A DNA stretch of 64,000 nt from the NCBI GenBank assembly GCA_023053575.1, contig JAKZAP010000010.1:11803225-11867224 (forward strand), written 5' to 3'. Within the stretch, counting starts at the first letter, position 1, and every line of letters begins with the position of its first letter. Of this stretch, positions 24,101 through 30,414 are shown piece by piece. This stretch comes from Branchinecta lynchi. Lineage: Eukaryota > Arthropoda > Branchiopoda > Anostraca > Branchinectidae. The notes below the pieces were generated by a model, which saw nothing but the letters and a program-made list of their open reading frames with translations, was not told the DNA's origin and did no database searches. The position numbers and the translations under genes are program-made.

Positions 24101-27100
24101 TACCTTACGACTTTCCAGCGGCTCTTTCGGCTTAGCCGAGTTTTGCCAATCATGCAACAGACACTTCACAGAAAGCTTGAAGGTCCGCCGACTACTCTTT
24201 CACTCACACATAAGGACATGAAAAACTTCCAAGTGTTGTTTTTCGTTTTGGAAGACATCGTAGACCATCAGGTCTATATTCTGTTTTGGACTTCTTTTGT
24301 TTTGCTTGTTTTTCAAACTTTTTAACCACTGCGCGTTCAGTTTTCACATATTTTGCGTCCAGCCGCAACTTCGGAGAGCGGGAAGGCTGGATGGAGTTGA
24401 CAAGTGCTAATACGAAAATCGCTCATTTCAAGTGAAAACGATATTTCTGAGCCATTTCATCATGAAAGGATGATTCCTCGTAAGAGTTATACTTTAACTC
24501 CATAGGGGAGTTTAGGGATGAGATAAAAGACCTAACTCATTCCAGGGGTCCTTTGAATTATCTGCCTGGCCACGACCTGAAAATTCGAGGATTGCGTTTC
24601 AGTAGATCGAACGGTGGTCATTTCAGAGTAAGATCTGGCTTATTGGAAAGCAAATTTGTCCAACCCACAGCGAATTCGTCAACAGGTCACCAGTTCTCTG
24701 AACAAATTTTACTCGAAAAAAACTCCTTTCGTCATGGTTCAACTTCTTTCATTTGAATATTTTTGTTTAATTGATCCTTGCCCTTTTAAGGGATATGTCA
24801 TCTGCGAAGATCCAAGTTGCAATGGAAACACACGTCAGCTACCTCTCAATTTCAACAGTGGCTACCCTGTCTGTTCATCGTGTTCCAAGGCTTTGATGGT
24901 CCCCGAGTATTCCGATACTGACCTCTACAGGCAGATTCTGTTCTACCGAAACTGCGTCGATATCAGCCAAGACAGGATAAAGAAAGAACGAAAATTGACT
25001 CAGGACATGAAAGGTAATGACTATTTTTGATTCGTCAGTGGGACCTCAGTATTAATCTGACTCAGCCCAGCAGTCCTTAGCCTTTACAATTGTGGGCTAC
25101 AGCTGGAAAATCAGGGTTTCCGGATGGGGGTCTTGGTCGTTGTCCCGTTAACTCTGGGAATAAAGAACAGTGTGTTCGGTCAGTAGCCTCAAGAGCGCTA
25201 CCTATCAGATCAAGAATAACGGCTTATAGAGAGATTGCACCATACCCGACGAAAACGGACGGGATCGTAACGAAAAAATTTAATATTAGGAAGTATAGGA
25301 CTTTCAACTTTGAAATTATATTATCGGCGTTTGATCATCCTTCTGAGCCAGGAACTTGCTGGAAATGTTAATTGGGCTATTCCTTAACCGTACGCAAAAG
25401 AGTTTCCATGGAAGTAAGAGAAGGCGTCAAAGTTTGTAAAGAAAGACGGAGTCTGGTCCTATTGGTCAATTATGACACATTTTTTCAAATCCGCAACCAT
25501 CGTCGACCAATACGATTCGACACTCTTTTGTGTTCAAACTTTGAAGCCTTCAAGCTCTTACTTCCGTGGAAACTCTTTTGCAAACAATAGAATTATACGG
25601 TTAAGGAATAGCCCAATTAACATTTCCAGCAAGTCCCTGGCTCTGAATGATGGATAAGACGCCGATAATTTAATTTCAAAGTTGAAAGTCCTATACCTCC
25701 CAATGTAAATTTTTTGTGTTATGATCCCGCGATGATGGAGTAGCAATATCCGTTTTCATCGGGTAGGGTGCAATCTCTATAACATCAGAAGAAGTTAGTA
25801 AATGTACCGCTCGACTTCCATAGTTGACGGGGAGACTGATGTCGATTTGGATGTCATAGGATAAGAAAACTAGCTCTGGTCTAAGATGATAGGACAATGT
25901 AACTTGCTATTAAGCTATTACGAGCGGCTCATGTTCGGAACATTTCATTATTGTTTTCTTTGAATTTTGTTTCTTCAGCAGGCAAAACACATGACTTGAA
26001 TTTATTCGCTTTCAATGTTGGTAGCTACACTGTAAAAAGTTTCTCCGAGTACGGATTAAAGTTAACTGCAGTATTTACTACTGGGATTATCTTATCTCTA
26101 CTGGGATGTGATTAATCCGAATTAGAAATAATCTTATCACAGTAGAGGCAATATTAATCCCAGTAGTAAATACTGCAAGATTTTTTTTTTTACAGTGTAG
26201 TCGCTGGTGAGTTGAAAACGTCGGCGTCAGTGAAAGAATTAAAGCAGCAAATTCGACGGACGCCTCTACGGTTTAAGTCGCGTATTGCTTTTTCTTTCTA
26301 AAGCTCAGCCATGTTCTATTGGGAAGACTAATGTTCTTCCGGCGACGGGGTTACCTGCTGGCAAAAGGAATCGGAAAACTTCTGGAAAAAATGATAGTTG
26401 CATTTTTTCGGATACCATGGTATTTGACACCACGGTTTAAAGTCGTTTTCTCAGTTACCGTGGTATCTGATACCATGGTCAGAAGGCGTTTTTGCAGTTT
26501 GGTATCTAATATTCAGATACCACGGTATCTGCAAAAGCGACTAACTGCAGATCAAGTTGCCCTGGTAACAGATACCATGGTAATCGCAAAAACGCAACCA
26601 ATAGTTGCGTCTAAAGTCGTTTCGGCAGTTGCCGTGGTATCTGATATCACGGTCAAAGTGTGTTTTTGCCGTTATTGTGGTATCTGGCCAGTTACCGTGG
26701 TATCTGATACCAGACCGTGGTAACTGATCGTGGTATATAAAAAGTCATCTCACTTTCATCAGCGCAACGATTTTGAGCCTAGGATTTTGTCAAAAGGCGT
26801 ATTCTCGTCGTTCCCCGAGGACTCCTCGAGGAATCGAGTATAACGGCGAAAATAGAGGGAGTCACTCCATGCGGACTCAACGTGCAGAAAAACACGGGGA
26901 ATGCTTCCAAAATGGATTTTGTTCGAAAAAAAAAATTATGCAGTTGACGAAGGGATCTCTCTGGATCCACTTTACTTTCTATTTTGTTTATTTTCATTGT
27001 TTTTAATTAATTGTACGTTGCACCATCACCAGCAAAAATTGATTCCCCTCCGAATCAGAAAGGAAGTCCTTTTTGATGACGGTGATGACAATCGCAGCAT

Positions 27101-28565
27101 TCCCCGTCCGTGGGGAGTAACGACAATACGGGGAGTGAGTCCCCGGGGAAAAACAAAAACGCAGGGATTCCTCAAGTGGAGTCCTCGGGGTACGGCGAGA
27201 ATACGCCTAAAGTAGTGGAAAAGAAGTTTGGCACTTGTGATGTGAGTTTATATCAGTTTTTCTTTTGAGTTAACTTCTAAAAGCGTAAAATTCGGCAATT
27301 GTCAGTTTTGCCAAACAACCGTAGTATCAGATACCACGGATATCCACGGTAACTGCAAAAACGACAAAACGCAGATCCAATTACCGTGATATCAGATACC
27401 ATTCTGCAAAAACGCAACTAACGCCATTTACAGAGATGGAATGTGTTTCTAGTTTCTGTGCGTCACGCCACTCGTGAGTTAGTTGCAAATTGGACTTCTG
27501 GTGGAATAGAGCCTTCTTTCGGTGATATCAAACTTCAGCAGTCTAGTTTTGGGCTAAATAGTAAAATTAATACCCAAAACAATCATTCAGATGTTCTTAG
27601 CTATTTGGCTGGCCCTTAGTTGACTTTCGTCACAGCAAGTGGATGAAAATAACACTAGTTGTTTTCAGTTAACTAACCACTGTACTGACAAGGGCCTTCC
27701 ACTGTTTATTCTTCATGAGAGCGATCTTATCCCCCCTCCGCCTTTATTCACAGTCAGTTTCTTCCGCTTCCCAGTATGGTGCTTCAGTGCACCTATTTTG
27801 GTCAGACCGAATAAAGTATTTTCATGGTCAGACAAACAAAGATTGCCATCAGACTGTCTGGGACAGTAGGGAGGGGATTCAATTCAATTTATTTCTAAAA
27901 CGTTAAGCGGACAAGCCGAATATTCGTGTGATCAAATGGGTATTGGGACTTGTGCTAGGAGCTAGGATGTTGGGACTTGTAGAGAGCTAGCTCGGCTAGT
28001 GTAATCTTTCGATCTGCCCAAAGTAAGCGATCCTGCAATCAGCTACTTGTTGTCTGGCTGGCTGCAGATGCCAGGAGCTTTTGCACTTAAGGAGTTCATT
28101 ATTTTCTGGGAATGATGTGCAGCTTCTTGGTCTCTTACGCTCTACTTCACCAAGAGTGATTATTTCTTTTGGTAATTTTGTGCAAAAAGCACTCGAGTCG
28201 AGAAGGTTCTGTTTCTTAGTTTGTTTAGTTTCCTATGAGTTGTCTGTTTATCATATACATATAGATATAGCGGGAACCGAGAAAACGGGAGGAATATGAC
28301 GGAGAAGTAGCGCTAGCGCATTGTTTCTTCAGAATAAACTATATGAACCGCACATCAAGAGTTTTGGCAACACAGAATAAAACCGTTCTTATTTCTGTCT
28401 GTAGATCAGCTGATGAGTCAACTGAAAGTCGTCGAAAACGGATACTGCAAGCTCAAAGATCTCATCAACACGAACTACATGGAAAAAAGTGCCTACTGCA
28501 TGGTCGACCTCGGACGGCTTTTCGCTGGAATTTATACGACAAAGCCTACGACAGGAAAACAGTGA
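2984..28565 (+). CDS. POLA1: DNA polymerase alpha catalytic subunit, C-terminal part (gene span, 9 exons)
   Basis: Family-B polymerase that extends primase-made RNA-DNA primers at nuclear replication origins and on the lagging strand, in complex with POLA2 and primase. The nine exons listed separately join in phase (192 + 1021 + 309 + 206 + 116 + 64 + 132 + 223 + 161 coding bases after the first split base) into 807 residues plus TGA. Visible landmarks are motif [11 protein letters not shown] near residue 206, the NSMYG helix near 299, catalytic YGDTDS at 342-347, KKKKY at 393-397, and eight cysteines of two C-terminal zinc modules. Order and spacing follow animal POLA1 without gaps. The 5' half of the gene lies left of the window. 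The exon chain is inferred from homology and splice signals, with no transcript data. All eight introns have GT-AG ends. Confidence 0.95.
3465..4010 (-). pseudogene. LINE 3' end relic
   Basis: - strand: a C-terminal RT-like end ([17 protein letters not shown], the R.ENSF.P...LWNSLP pattern, 3760-4007), followed by a 3' UTR and an end reading CGGCTTACCGCCG then attTGTAATGAATAAAC at 3470-3510. Lies in POLA1 intron 1. Confidence 0.5.
4429..5449 (+). CDS. POLA1: POLA1 exon b (palm and fingers, catalytic motifs)
   Basis: The largest coding exon, 340 codons plus one base. The acceptor tgtttag ends at 4428 and the donor gtgagt starts at 5450. It holds [26 protein letters not shown], motif [11 protein letters not shown] (4852-4881), the fingers helix [17 protein letters not shown], motif C YGDTDS (catalytic aspartates, about 5260-5277) and KKKKYAAL. 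All catalytic residues of an active family-B polymerase are intact. A Lys/Gly-rich insert (residues about 160-180) sits where other animals have a variable acidic linker. Reading past 5449 runs into intron sequence that stays open for a short way, so an open reading frame alone would overextend it. Confidence 0.96.
6130..7340 (+). repeat. R2 tandem-unit repeat (about 110-140-bp units)
   Basis: Opens with a lead (cccaaaacgttagtgacggg, then GTTCGTCCGTC and aaacttggtatgatga) followed by diverged units, each with a core like ctcgccggacaagtagttc then cggaa(t/c)ccggc(c/a)aaaaccgg and tgctgaa(t/c)ccg. The same family, inverted, lies on both sides of the LINE at 33.8-38.2 kb, and its lead occurs again at 63776. 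Confidence 0.75.
7476..7768. mobile_element. Foldback element with poly-G/poly-C centre
   Basis: The arms start GTTAACTACTTCTTCGAG and pair with a right arm ending ctcgaagaagttgttaac. About 80 bp of inverted repeat per side; the centre holds an 18-base G run and a C-rich run. A shared aaaaggctttcgc block recurs at 9367 and 31076. Confidence 0.7.
8781..9089 (+). CDS. POLA1: POLA1 exon c (palm to thumb)
   Basis: The acceptor gattttgcag ends at 8780 and the donor gtaagt starts at 9090. It joins exon b at a split Gly codon to read SPGPDGK, then [10 protein letters not shown] (a POLA1 hallmark), [21 protein letters not shown] and the start of the GG..AGDT loop. The frame is open upstream of 8781 back to about 8636, but that stretch has no family similarity and precedes a good acceptor, so it is intron. 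Confidence 0.94.
9494..9664. mobile_element. Short foldback MITE
   Basis: Inverted ends read GGCT(T/A)AAAGTGCGAACAC and continue through acgatgaggat, identical in both arms except one base; the interior is partly palindromic. Lies in POLA1 intron 3. Confidence 0.7.
9944..10010 (-). mobile_element. LINE 3' tail, family A, (ATC)n end
   Basis: - strand: tactCCGTC, loop, GACGGgtcatgaataaat, then ATC repeats (9936-9946). The stem CCGTC/GACGG sits at 9958-9962 and 9984-9988 on the + strand. Confidence 0.6.
10340..11170 (+). repeat. R1-type repeat, degenerate
   Basis: Units with ccggccactgtagggggcgg, ggatgaaacttggcg and the G-run segments typical of the R1 family at 45-46 kb and 59.9-60.8 kb. Includes an (AT)n stretch near 11009-11030 and a repeated block gggatacaaa(a/g)ttcggtagg (about 10719 and 11078). 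Confidence 0.5.
11765..11970 (+). CDS. POLA1: POLA1 exon d (thumb)
   Basis: The acceptor ctttgcag ends at 11764 and the donor gtgagc starts at 11971. A split Gly codon joins it to exon c. It contains [23 protein letters not shown] and [17 protein letters not shown], which align with the AGDTVSYVICQDGS and QQIHPVVARICEPI stretches of vertebrate POLA1. It ends in phase 0. A MITE begins only 39 bases downstream at 12010. Confidence 0.94.
12010..12304. mobile_element. M1 MITE copy 1 (3-bp TSD AAG)
   Basis: Ends GAGCGTGTTCCACCCT... ...GGGTGGAACACGCTC. The interior carries repeated gtagttac/gtaactaa motifs. Flanked by AAG (12007-12009) and AAG (12305-12307). Lies 39 bases after POLA1 exon d. Confidence 0.85.
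12540..12844. mobile_element. M1 MITE copy 2, 305 bp (TSD ATA)
   Basis: Same termini and interior as copy 1, including cgtgattggtcggattcgcc. Flanked by ATA on both sides. Non-coding: open frames inside are shared by all copies only because the sequences are similar. Confidence 0.88.
12990..13132 (+). mobile_element. LINE 3' tail, family A, (TTCA)n end
   Basis: A 3' UTR ending in CCACT (13082-13086), loop, AGTGG (13103-13107), aataaaaagatc and a TTCA tail. Confidence 0.6.
13940..14010 (-). ncRNA. tRNA-like segment (possible SINE head)
   Basis: On the - strand a box-B-like gcgttcgattcctac lies downstream of ggccatagtatcggg. The T-arm pairing is poor and no anticodon arm is convincing, so this is at most a degraded tRNA-derived SINE. 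Confidence 0.3.
14181..15982. mobile_element. M1 MITE copy 3, split by a nested transposon (TSD TTG)
   Basis: The left part 14181-14455 and right part 15946-15982 together restore a 305-bp M1 element once the 1490-bp insert and its 7-bp target duplication are removed; this equals the length of copy 2. Flanked by TTG (14178-14180) and TTG (15983-15985). Confidence 0.88.
14456..15945. mobile_element. Nested DNA transposon, 1490 bp, long TIRs, 7-bp TSD
   Basis: Begins CAAGAACAAATAACGAG and ends in the inverse of CAAGAACAAATAAGAGC. Similarity of the arms extends inward to about 190 bp, with shared blocks gagcggaggtgga and gcctgttcacac. CTATTAG is duplicated at 14449-14455 and 15946-15952. No transposase-like reading frame, so non-autonomous. 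A tRNA-like stretch on the - strand (about 14840-14910, ttcaaatcccgg) may be a captured SINE. Superfamily unknown. Confidence 0.85.
16288..16652. mobile_element. M3 TTAA-flanked element, 365 bp
   Basis: TTAA (16284-16287) then AGGACACCT...; ends ...ACAGGTCCT then TTAA (16653-16656). The TTAA duplication suggests a piggyBac- or Kolobok-type mobiliser. Related, inverted, to 53171-53675 (both carry the ctaaaccc(a/g)gagaccccaatt block). Just after it, 16661-16720 is a 30-bp direct duplication (ccatagtcctggataattct...). Confidence 0.75.
16815..16930 (+). CDS. POLA1: POLA1 exon e (linker to zinc domain)
   Basis: The acceptor ttatgtttag ends at 16814 and the donor gtatat starts at 16931. The exon starts in phase 0 ([10 protein letters not shown]) and ends two bases into an Arg codon (FRSCRR). 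It corresponds to the less conserved linker between thumb and zinc modules (IATWLGLD... EEKYRDCERF in vertebrates). Position, phases and the EEKFRSC match support it. Confidence 0.88.
17060..17130 (-). mobile_element. Small LINE tail, (TTGAA)n-type
   Basis: - strand: ttggcaagaaataaattgaa followed by TTGAA-like repeats, the form of a 5'-truncated non-LTR insertion in intron 5. Confidence 0.4.
17721..17884. repeat. Foldback repeat upstream of POLA1 exon f
   Basis: Near-perfect palindrome: aataatacacagatggcact... pairs with ...agtgccatctatgtattatt, with the centre accagaaacatgtttctggt. A third partial arm (17826-17860) shows an internal duplication. Ends 34 bases before exon f. Confidence 0.75.
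17919..17982 (+). CDS. POLA1: POLA1 exon f (first half of zinc module 1)
   Basis: A 64-base exon. The acceptor tgttttag ends at 17918 and the donor gtaagg starts at 17983. It encodes [21 protein letters not shown], whose C-x2-C pair is the first half of the zinc module that in other animals reads FKCPCPTCGT. Phases fit both neighbours exactly. A foldback repeat ends 34 bases upstream. Confidence 0.9.
18098..18592. repeat. Degenerate inverted repeat rich in CGCGAAAA
   Basis: gagggttttcgcgag at the left and its approximate inverse ctcgcgaaaagcctc at the right; interior blocks ggaaagtgattcc occur in both orientations. A probable old MITE in intron 6. Confidence 0.45.
18870..19420 (+). repeat. 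R3 direct repeat copy 1, interrupted by a LINE
   Basis: Matches 24140-24500 (shared ttttggaagac, cttcttttgttttgctt-like block, tttgcgtccagc, cggagagc). It holds the 173-bp LINE insert 18987-19159. Confidence 0.65.
18987..19159 (-). mobile_element. 5'-truncated LINE insert, 173 bp, 9-bp TSD
   Basis: TSD ATCATGTCT at 18978-18986 and 19160-19168. The - strand 3' end has CCGC/GCGG hairpin bases (19013-19016, 19029-19032), ataaataaat and a TTAC tail next to the left TSD. Family A, closest to the copy at 1-145. Confidence 0.85.
19977..20430 (+). mobile_element. M7 element (AAAGTTTAACTGAAAAG ends), copy 1
   Basis: Starts tcaaagtttaactgaaaagc and ends cagcccttttcggttaaatt; short inverted termini. 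About 450 bp. Other copies: 32306-32755, 55972-56425 (inverted) and 58117-59240 (interrupted). Confidence 0.7.
20637..21067 (+). mobile_element. M3 TTAA-flanked element, left arm of exon-bracketing pair
   Basis: TTAA, AGGACACCTGAATGAAGAGT ... GTTCAGGTGTCCT, TTAA (21068-21071). 431 bp. Nearly identical over its full length, but inverted, to 22003-22436. Confidence 0.85.
21128..21259 (+). CDS. POLA1: POLA1 exon g (second half of zinc module 1)
   Basis: The acceptor tttccaag ends at 21127 and the donor gtaagg starts at 21260; 44 codons, phase 0 at both ends. LYRCVNQEC supplies the second cysteine pair of module 1 (LYRCSNIDC in human), followed by SFVDRYYK (matching IKKYYDG). The exon lies between two inverted copies of a 430-bp TTAA-flanked element (20637-21067 and 22003-22436). 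Confidence 0.93.
22003..22436 (-). mobile_element. M3 TTAA-flanked element, right arm of exon-bracketing pair
   Basis: TTAA (21999-22002), AGGACACCTGAACAATG ... TTCAGGGGTCCT, TTAA (22437-22440). 434 bp, inverted relative to 20637-21067. An open - strand frame of about 200 codons (21565-22170) runs across its edge and is not a recognisable protein. Confidence 0.85.
22930..23970 (-). pseudogene. Non-LTR retrotransposon relic (zinc knuckle, endonuclease start, RT)
   Basis: - strand, from the right: CCHC knuckle [18 protein letters not shown]-endonuclease start [26 protein letters not shown], then after a large deletion the RT block [20 protein letters not shown] and [13 protein letters not shown] (catalytic YADD kept). 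The RT frame runs into a lone M1 MITE end (22980-23005) and stops. In POLA1 intron 7. Confidence 0.8.
22980..23005. mobile_element. Solo M1 MITE end inside LINE relic
   Basis: GAGCGTGTTCCACCCTTCTA plus aacaata, identical to the M1 terminus, without the rest of the element. Confidence 0.65.
24140..24500 (+). repeat. R3 direct repeat copy 2 (uninterrupted)
   Basis: Same block as 18870-19420. It reads accatcaggtctatattctg where copy 1 carries the LINE and its TSD, so it records the empty target. Confidence 0.65.
24791..25013 (+). CDS. POLA1: POLA1 exon h (zinc module 2)
   Basis: The acceptor ccttttaag ends at 24790 and the donor gtaatg starts at 25014. It encodes [34 protein letters not shown] and LYRQILFYR, matching human GWLICEEPTC...CPACMKATLQPEYSD...LYTQLCFYR. 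The C-x4-C and C-x2-C pairs form the second zinc module, the part that binds POLA2. It ends one base into a codon. Confidence 0.94.
25222..25782. mobile_element. Long foldback element, about 560 bp
   Basis: The outer arms ttatagagattgcacc.../...ggtgcaatctctataa and blocks tataggactttcaactttga, aattgggctattccttaacc recur inverted through the whole length. Lies just after POLA1 exon h. Confidence 0.75.
26028..26197. mobile_element. M2 Tc1/mariner-like MITE, 170 bp (TA TSD)
   Basis: TA, CACTGTAAAAAGTTTCTCCG ... TTTTTTACAGTG, TA. The interior is palindromic (ccagtagtaaatactgca in both arms). TIR and TA duplication fit Tc1/mariner mobilisation. Confidence 0.82.
26383..27430. repeat. Cluster of GGTATCTGATACC palindromes, split by a MITE
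   Basis: 26400-26744 and 27318-27422 hold about a dozen variants of accgtggtatctgatacca and gcaaaaacgcaac(t/c)aa in both orientations, so the two blocks can pair. The MITE 26795-27208 sits between. Confidence 0.6.
26795..27208. mobile_element. M4 MITE copy 1 (AGGCGTATTCTCG ends)
   Basis: AGGCGTATTCTCGTCGTTCC ... GGTACGGCGAGAATACGCCT. The arms include ccccgaggactcct and its inverse. Copy 2 is at 54623-55231. Confidence 0.8.
27880..27945 (-). mobile_element. Small LINE tail, (TTGAA)n-type
   Basis: - strand: cggcttgtccgcttaacg, tttagaaataaattgaattg; same tail form as 17060-17130. Confidence 0.4.
28405..28565 (+). CDS. POLA1: POLA1 exon i (C-terminus and stop)
   Basis: The acceptor tctgtctgtag ends at 28404. 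The split Asp codon joins exon h (MKDQLMSQL), and the exon ends ...[16 protein letters not shown] with TGA at 28563-28565. The ending is typical of the family (VNLSKLFAGC in vertebrates). An AATAAA lies 49 bases after the stop. Confidence 0.9.
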
Positions 28566-28613
28566 CAGCTCATTTCTGTACATAGTTTATTTTTTACCTC
28601 TCGGAATGCCAAG

Positions 28614-28619
28614 AATAAA
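28614..28619 (+). terminator. POLA1: POLA1 poly(A) signal
   Basis: AATAAA 49 bases after the POLA1 stop codon. Cleavage is expected at about 28630-28650. No second signal is needed to explain the 3' end. Confidence 0.75.
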
Positions 28620-28639
28620 GATTTTAATCACAACATCAT

Positions 28640-29846
28640 ACAACTAAACTAAGGACCGATTTCCTTCTGTGACCTTGCAAAATAACCTACTCCAAGAATT
28701 CAAACTTGAAACCAGGGTTGCCACGGGGAGTACAAAAATTCACTTTGTTGGAAGCTGAAGCGATTAACTTTTCTTTGAAAGAACACATTTGTTCTGTTAT
28801 GACTGCTTACTATTAGTTCGAGGAACACTGCTGTTAAGCGTTAATTTAGTAGCTTTGTTTTACAATATAATGGTCAAAAAATTGTACTTGTGTACTTCGA
28901 GTAGTACTAAGAACACTTGACTGATTTTTGTAAGCTCGAAAAATTGTACCAATGTGGCAACACTGCTTGAAATGAGCAACTCCATCAACAACAGTCCCCA
29001 AATTTCATATACTAACAGTCAAAATACCGACAGCAAACTCTGCGTTTGGCTTCTTTTTTCATTTTCGCCAAGATCGAACACCCAGTCGAAGAGCATGAGG
29101 GAAACCAGAGCCTCGTTTTTGTTGCACGCTGCAGGTCCACTTCTCGGCCGCTTCCGTACGGATTCTTGCTACATCCGTTTTTGCACTGCAGTTCTTCGGA
29201 GGAAAACGGCAGCGCTTCCCGAGAATAATGGAACAACTCACCGTGCTTCCCTGCAAGGTGCTGCAGCGACCGCTTCAACCAAGAAGAAAGTGAATCCATA
29301 AACGCATATTCTGCAAAAGCAAAGAAGTGCTGCAGCAGCGATGCGACAGCGCTATTGCAACAAAAACGAGGCTCAGAGCAAAATAACTCTAGAGAGTAAA
29401 TGCGCCAACTTTGAAAAAGTGACACACAGTCAAATCGCAGCGACACTAGCTCCGCTGGAGGACACGAACATCCCAACTGAAACTCAACCAGTCGTTAACG
29501 AGCGCTGGCTCTGATCTGATCATCGATGTTTGCACCACATCTTAGCCTTGCTAGAATTTTCTACGTCCACCACTGCACAAACGAACAGTTTGCTGAAGCG
29601 AGCTGGTTGGCGCTGCGACGGAAGCAAATTTGTAAGGCATGGGAAGGATAGGTCTTCGCATTACTTTCTAGAGTTATTTTGCTCTGAGGAAAACACATGC
29701 GATGCTAATCCGAGCTCAATGCTGAGGAGCTCCTTGAGTGGATTTCGAGTCCTCGGTTTTGCAAAAACACAGAAGTTACCAAAAAAGTATGGAAGTGCTC
29801 TTACCACTTGTCGGAAAGATCATCATTAAATAAGCTAGTAAACTAT
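28640..29846. other. Convergent intergenic region
   Basis: Between the POLA1 and CCDC149 3' ends. It holds a foldback whose arms GAGCCTCGTTTTTGTTGCA (29108) and its inverse (ending 29374) match over 19 bases. The 154-codon - strand frame across it (29012-29476) mirrors that palindrome and is not called as a gene. Otherwise nothing recognised. Confidence 0.6.
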
Positions 29847-30123
29847 GAGCGTGTTCCACCCTTCTACAAATAGTAACTATTAGTTACTATTTCCGTTCCA
29901 ACCTCACCAAAAGTTCCAACCTTAAAAACTAACTAATAGTAACCATTTGCTTACCACGCTCGGGAGCGTAGTAACTACTGATCTGTGTAACGTGATTGGT
30001 CGGATTCGCCCGTGGCATGAGATTCTGCTGAAAAATAGAAAAATCGTTCCAGCTTGGACGGCAAAAAGCCAGAATTCGTGACGTCATGCGTAGTAACTAC
30101 GGTAAGTAGGATGGAACATGCTC
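29847..30123. mobile_element. M1 MITE copy 4 (TSD TAT)
   Basis: GAGCGTGTTCCACCCTTCTA ... TAGGATGGAACATGCTC, flanked by TAT on both sides. 277 bp. Its right end lies 32 bases from the CCDC149 poly(A) signal. Confidence 0.85.
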
Positions 30124-30154
30124 TATATGTGTGTGCTAGACCCTTCCAAGGCTT

Positions 30155-30160
30155 TTTATT
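30155..30160 (-). terminator. CCDC149-like poly(A) signal
   Basis: AATAAA on the - strand (TTTATT on +), about 110 bases after the stop at 30269. Expected cleavage near 30125-30145 falls at the edge of the MITE that ends at 30123, so the transposon borders or slightly enters the 3' UTR. Confidence 0.7.
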
Positions 30161-30268
30161 TTATAGCACGCCGTCAAGCCTTCTGCTCTTAGTTTACAAG
30201 AGCTTGCATTACATTGCGCTAAGACGGGCGGGAACAGAGAAGCTCCTCAACCTTAATTCAGACTAGCA

Positions 30269-30414
30269 TCACTGCTGATATTGCAATATGGCTTTCGCAT
30301 TATCGACAAGTTTCTGTAAATCAGGGGGAAGCTCTGAGTCTTCAGTTGACACCCTCGCAGGTTCGGGCGTATTGCATGGCAAGTTAATACCGGCTTCGAG
30401 GGGTTCTTTCGCAT
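30269..30414 (-). CDS. CCDC149: CCDC149-like last exon
   Basis: The acceptor atctttcag ends at 30415. The phase fits exon 7 (split Tyr codon). It encodes AKEPLEAGINLPCNTPEPAR, then LPPDLQKLVDNAKAILQYQQ and TGA at 30269-30271. I know of no strong family motif here. It is supported by phase, strand, the acceptor and the poly(A) signal 109 bases downstream. Confidence 0.7.

Noticed and set aside
26319..26723. 134-codon + strand frame
   Set aside because: Translation of the palindrome cluster; repeated VVSDT phrases come from ggtatctgatacc units.
29012..29476. 154-codon open frame on the - strand with many Cys and Ser
   Set aside because: It spans a foldback repeat, and frames on the opposite strand mirror it; no motif or splice context.
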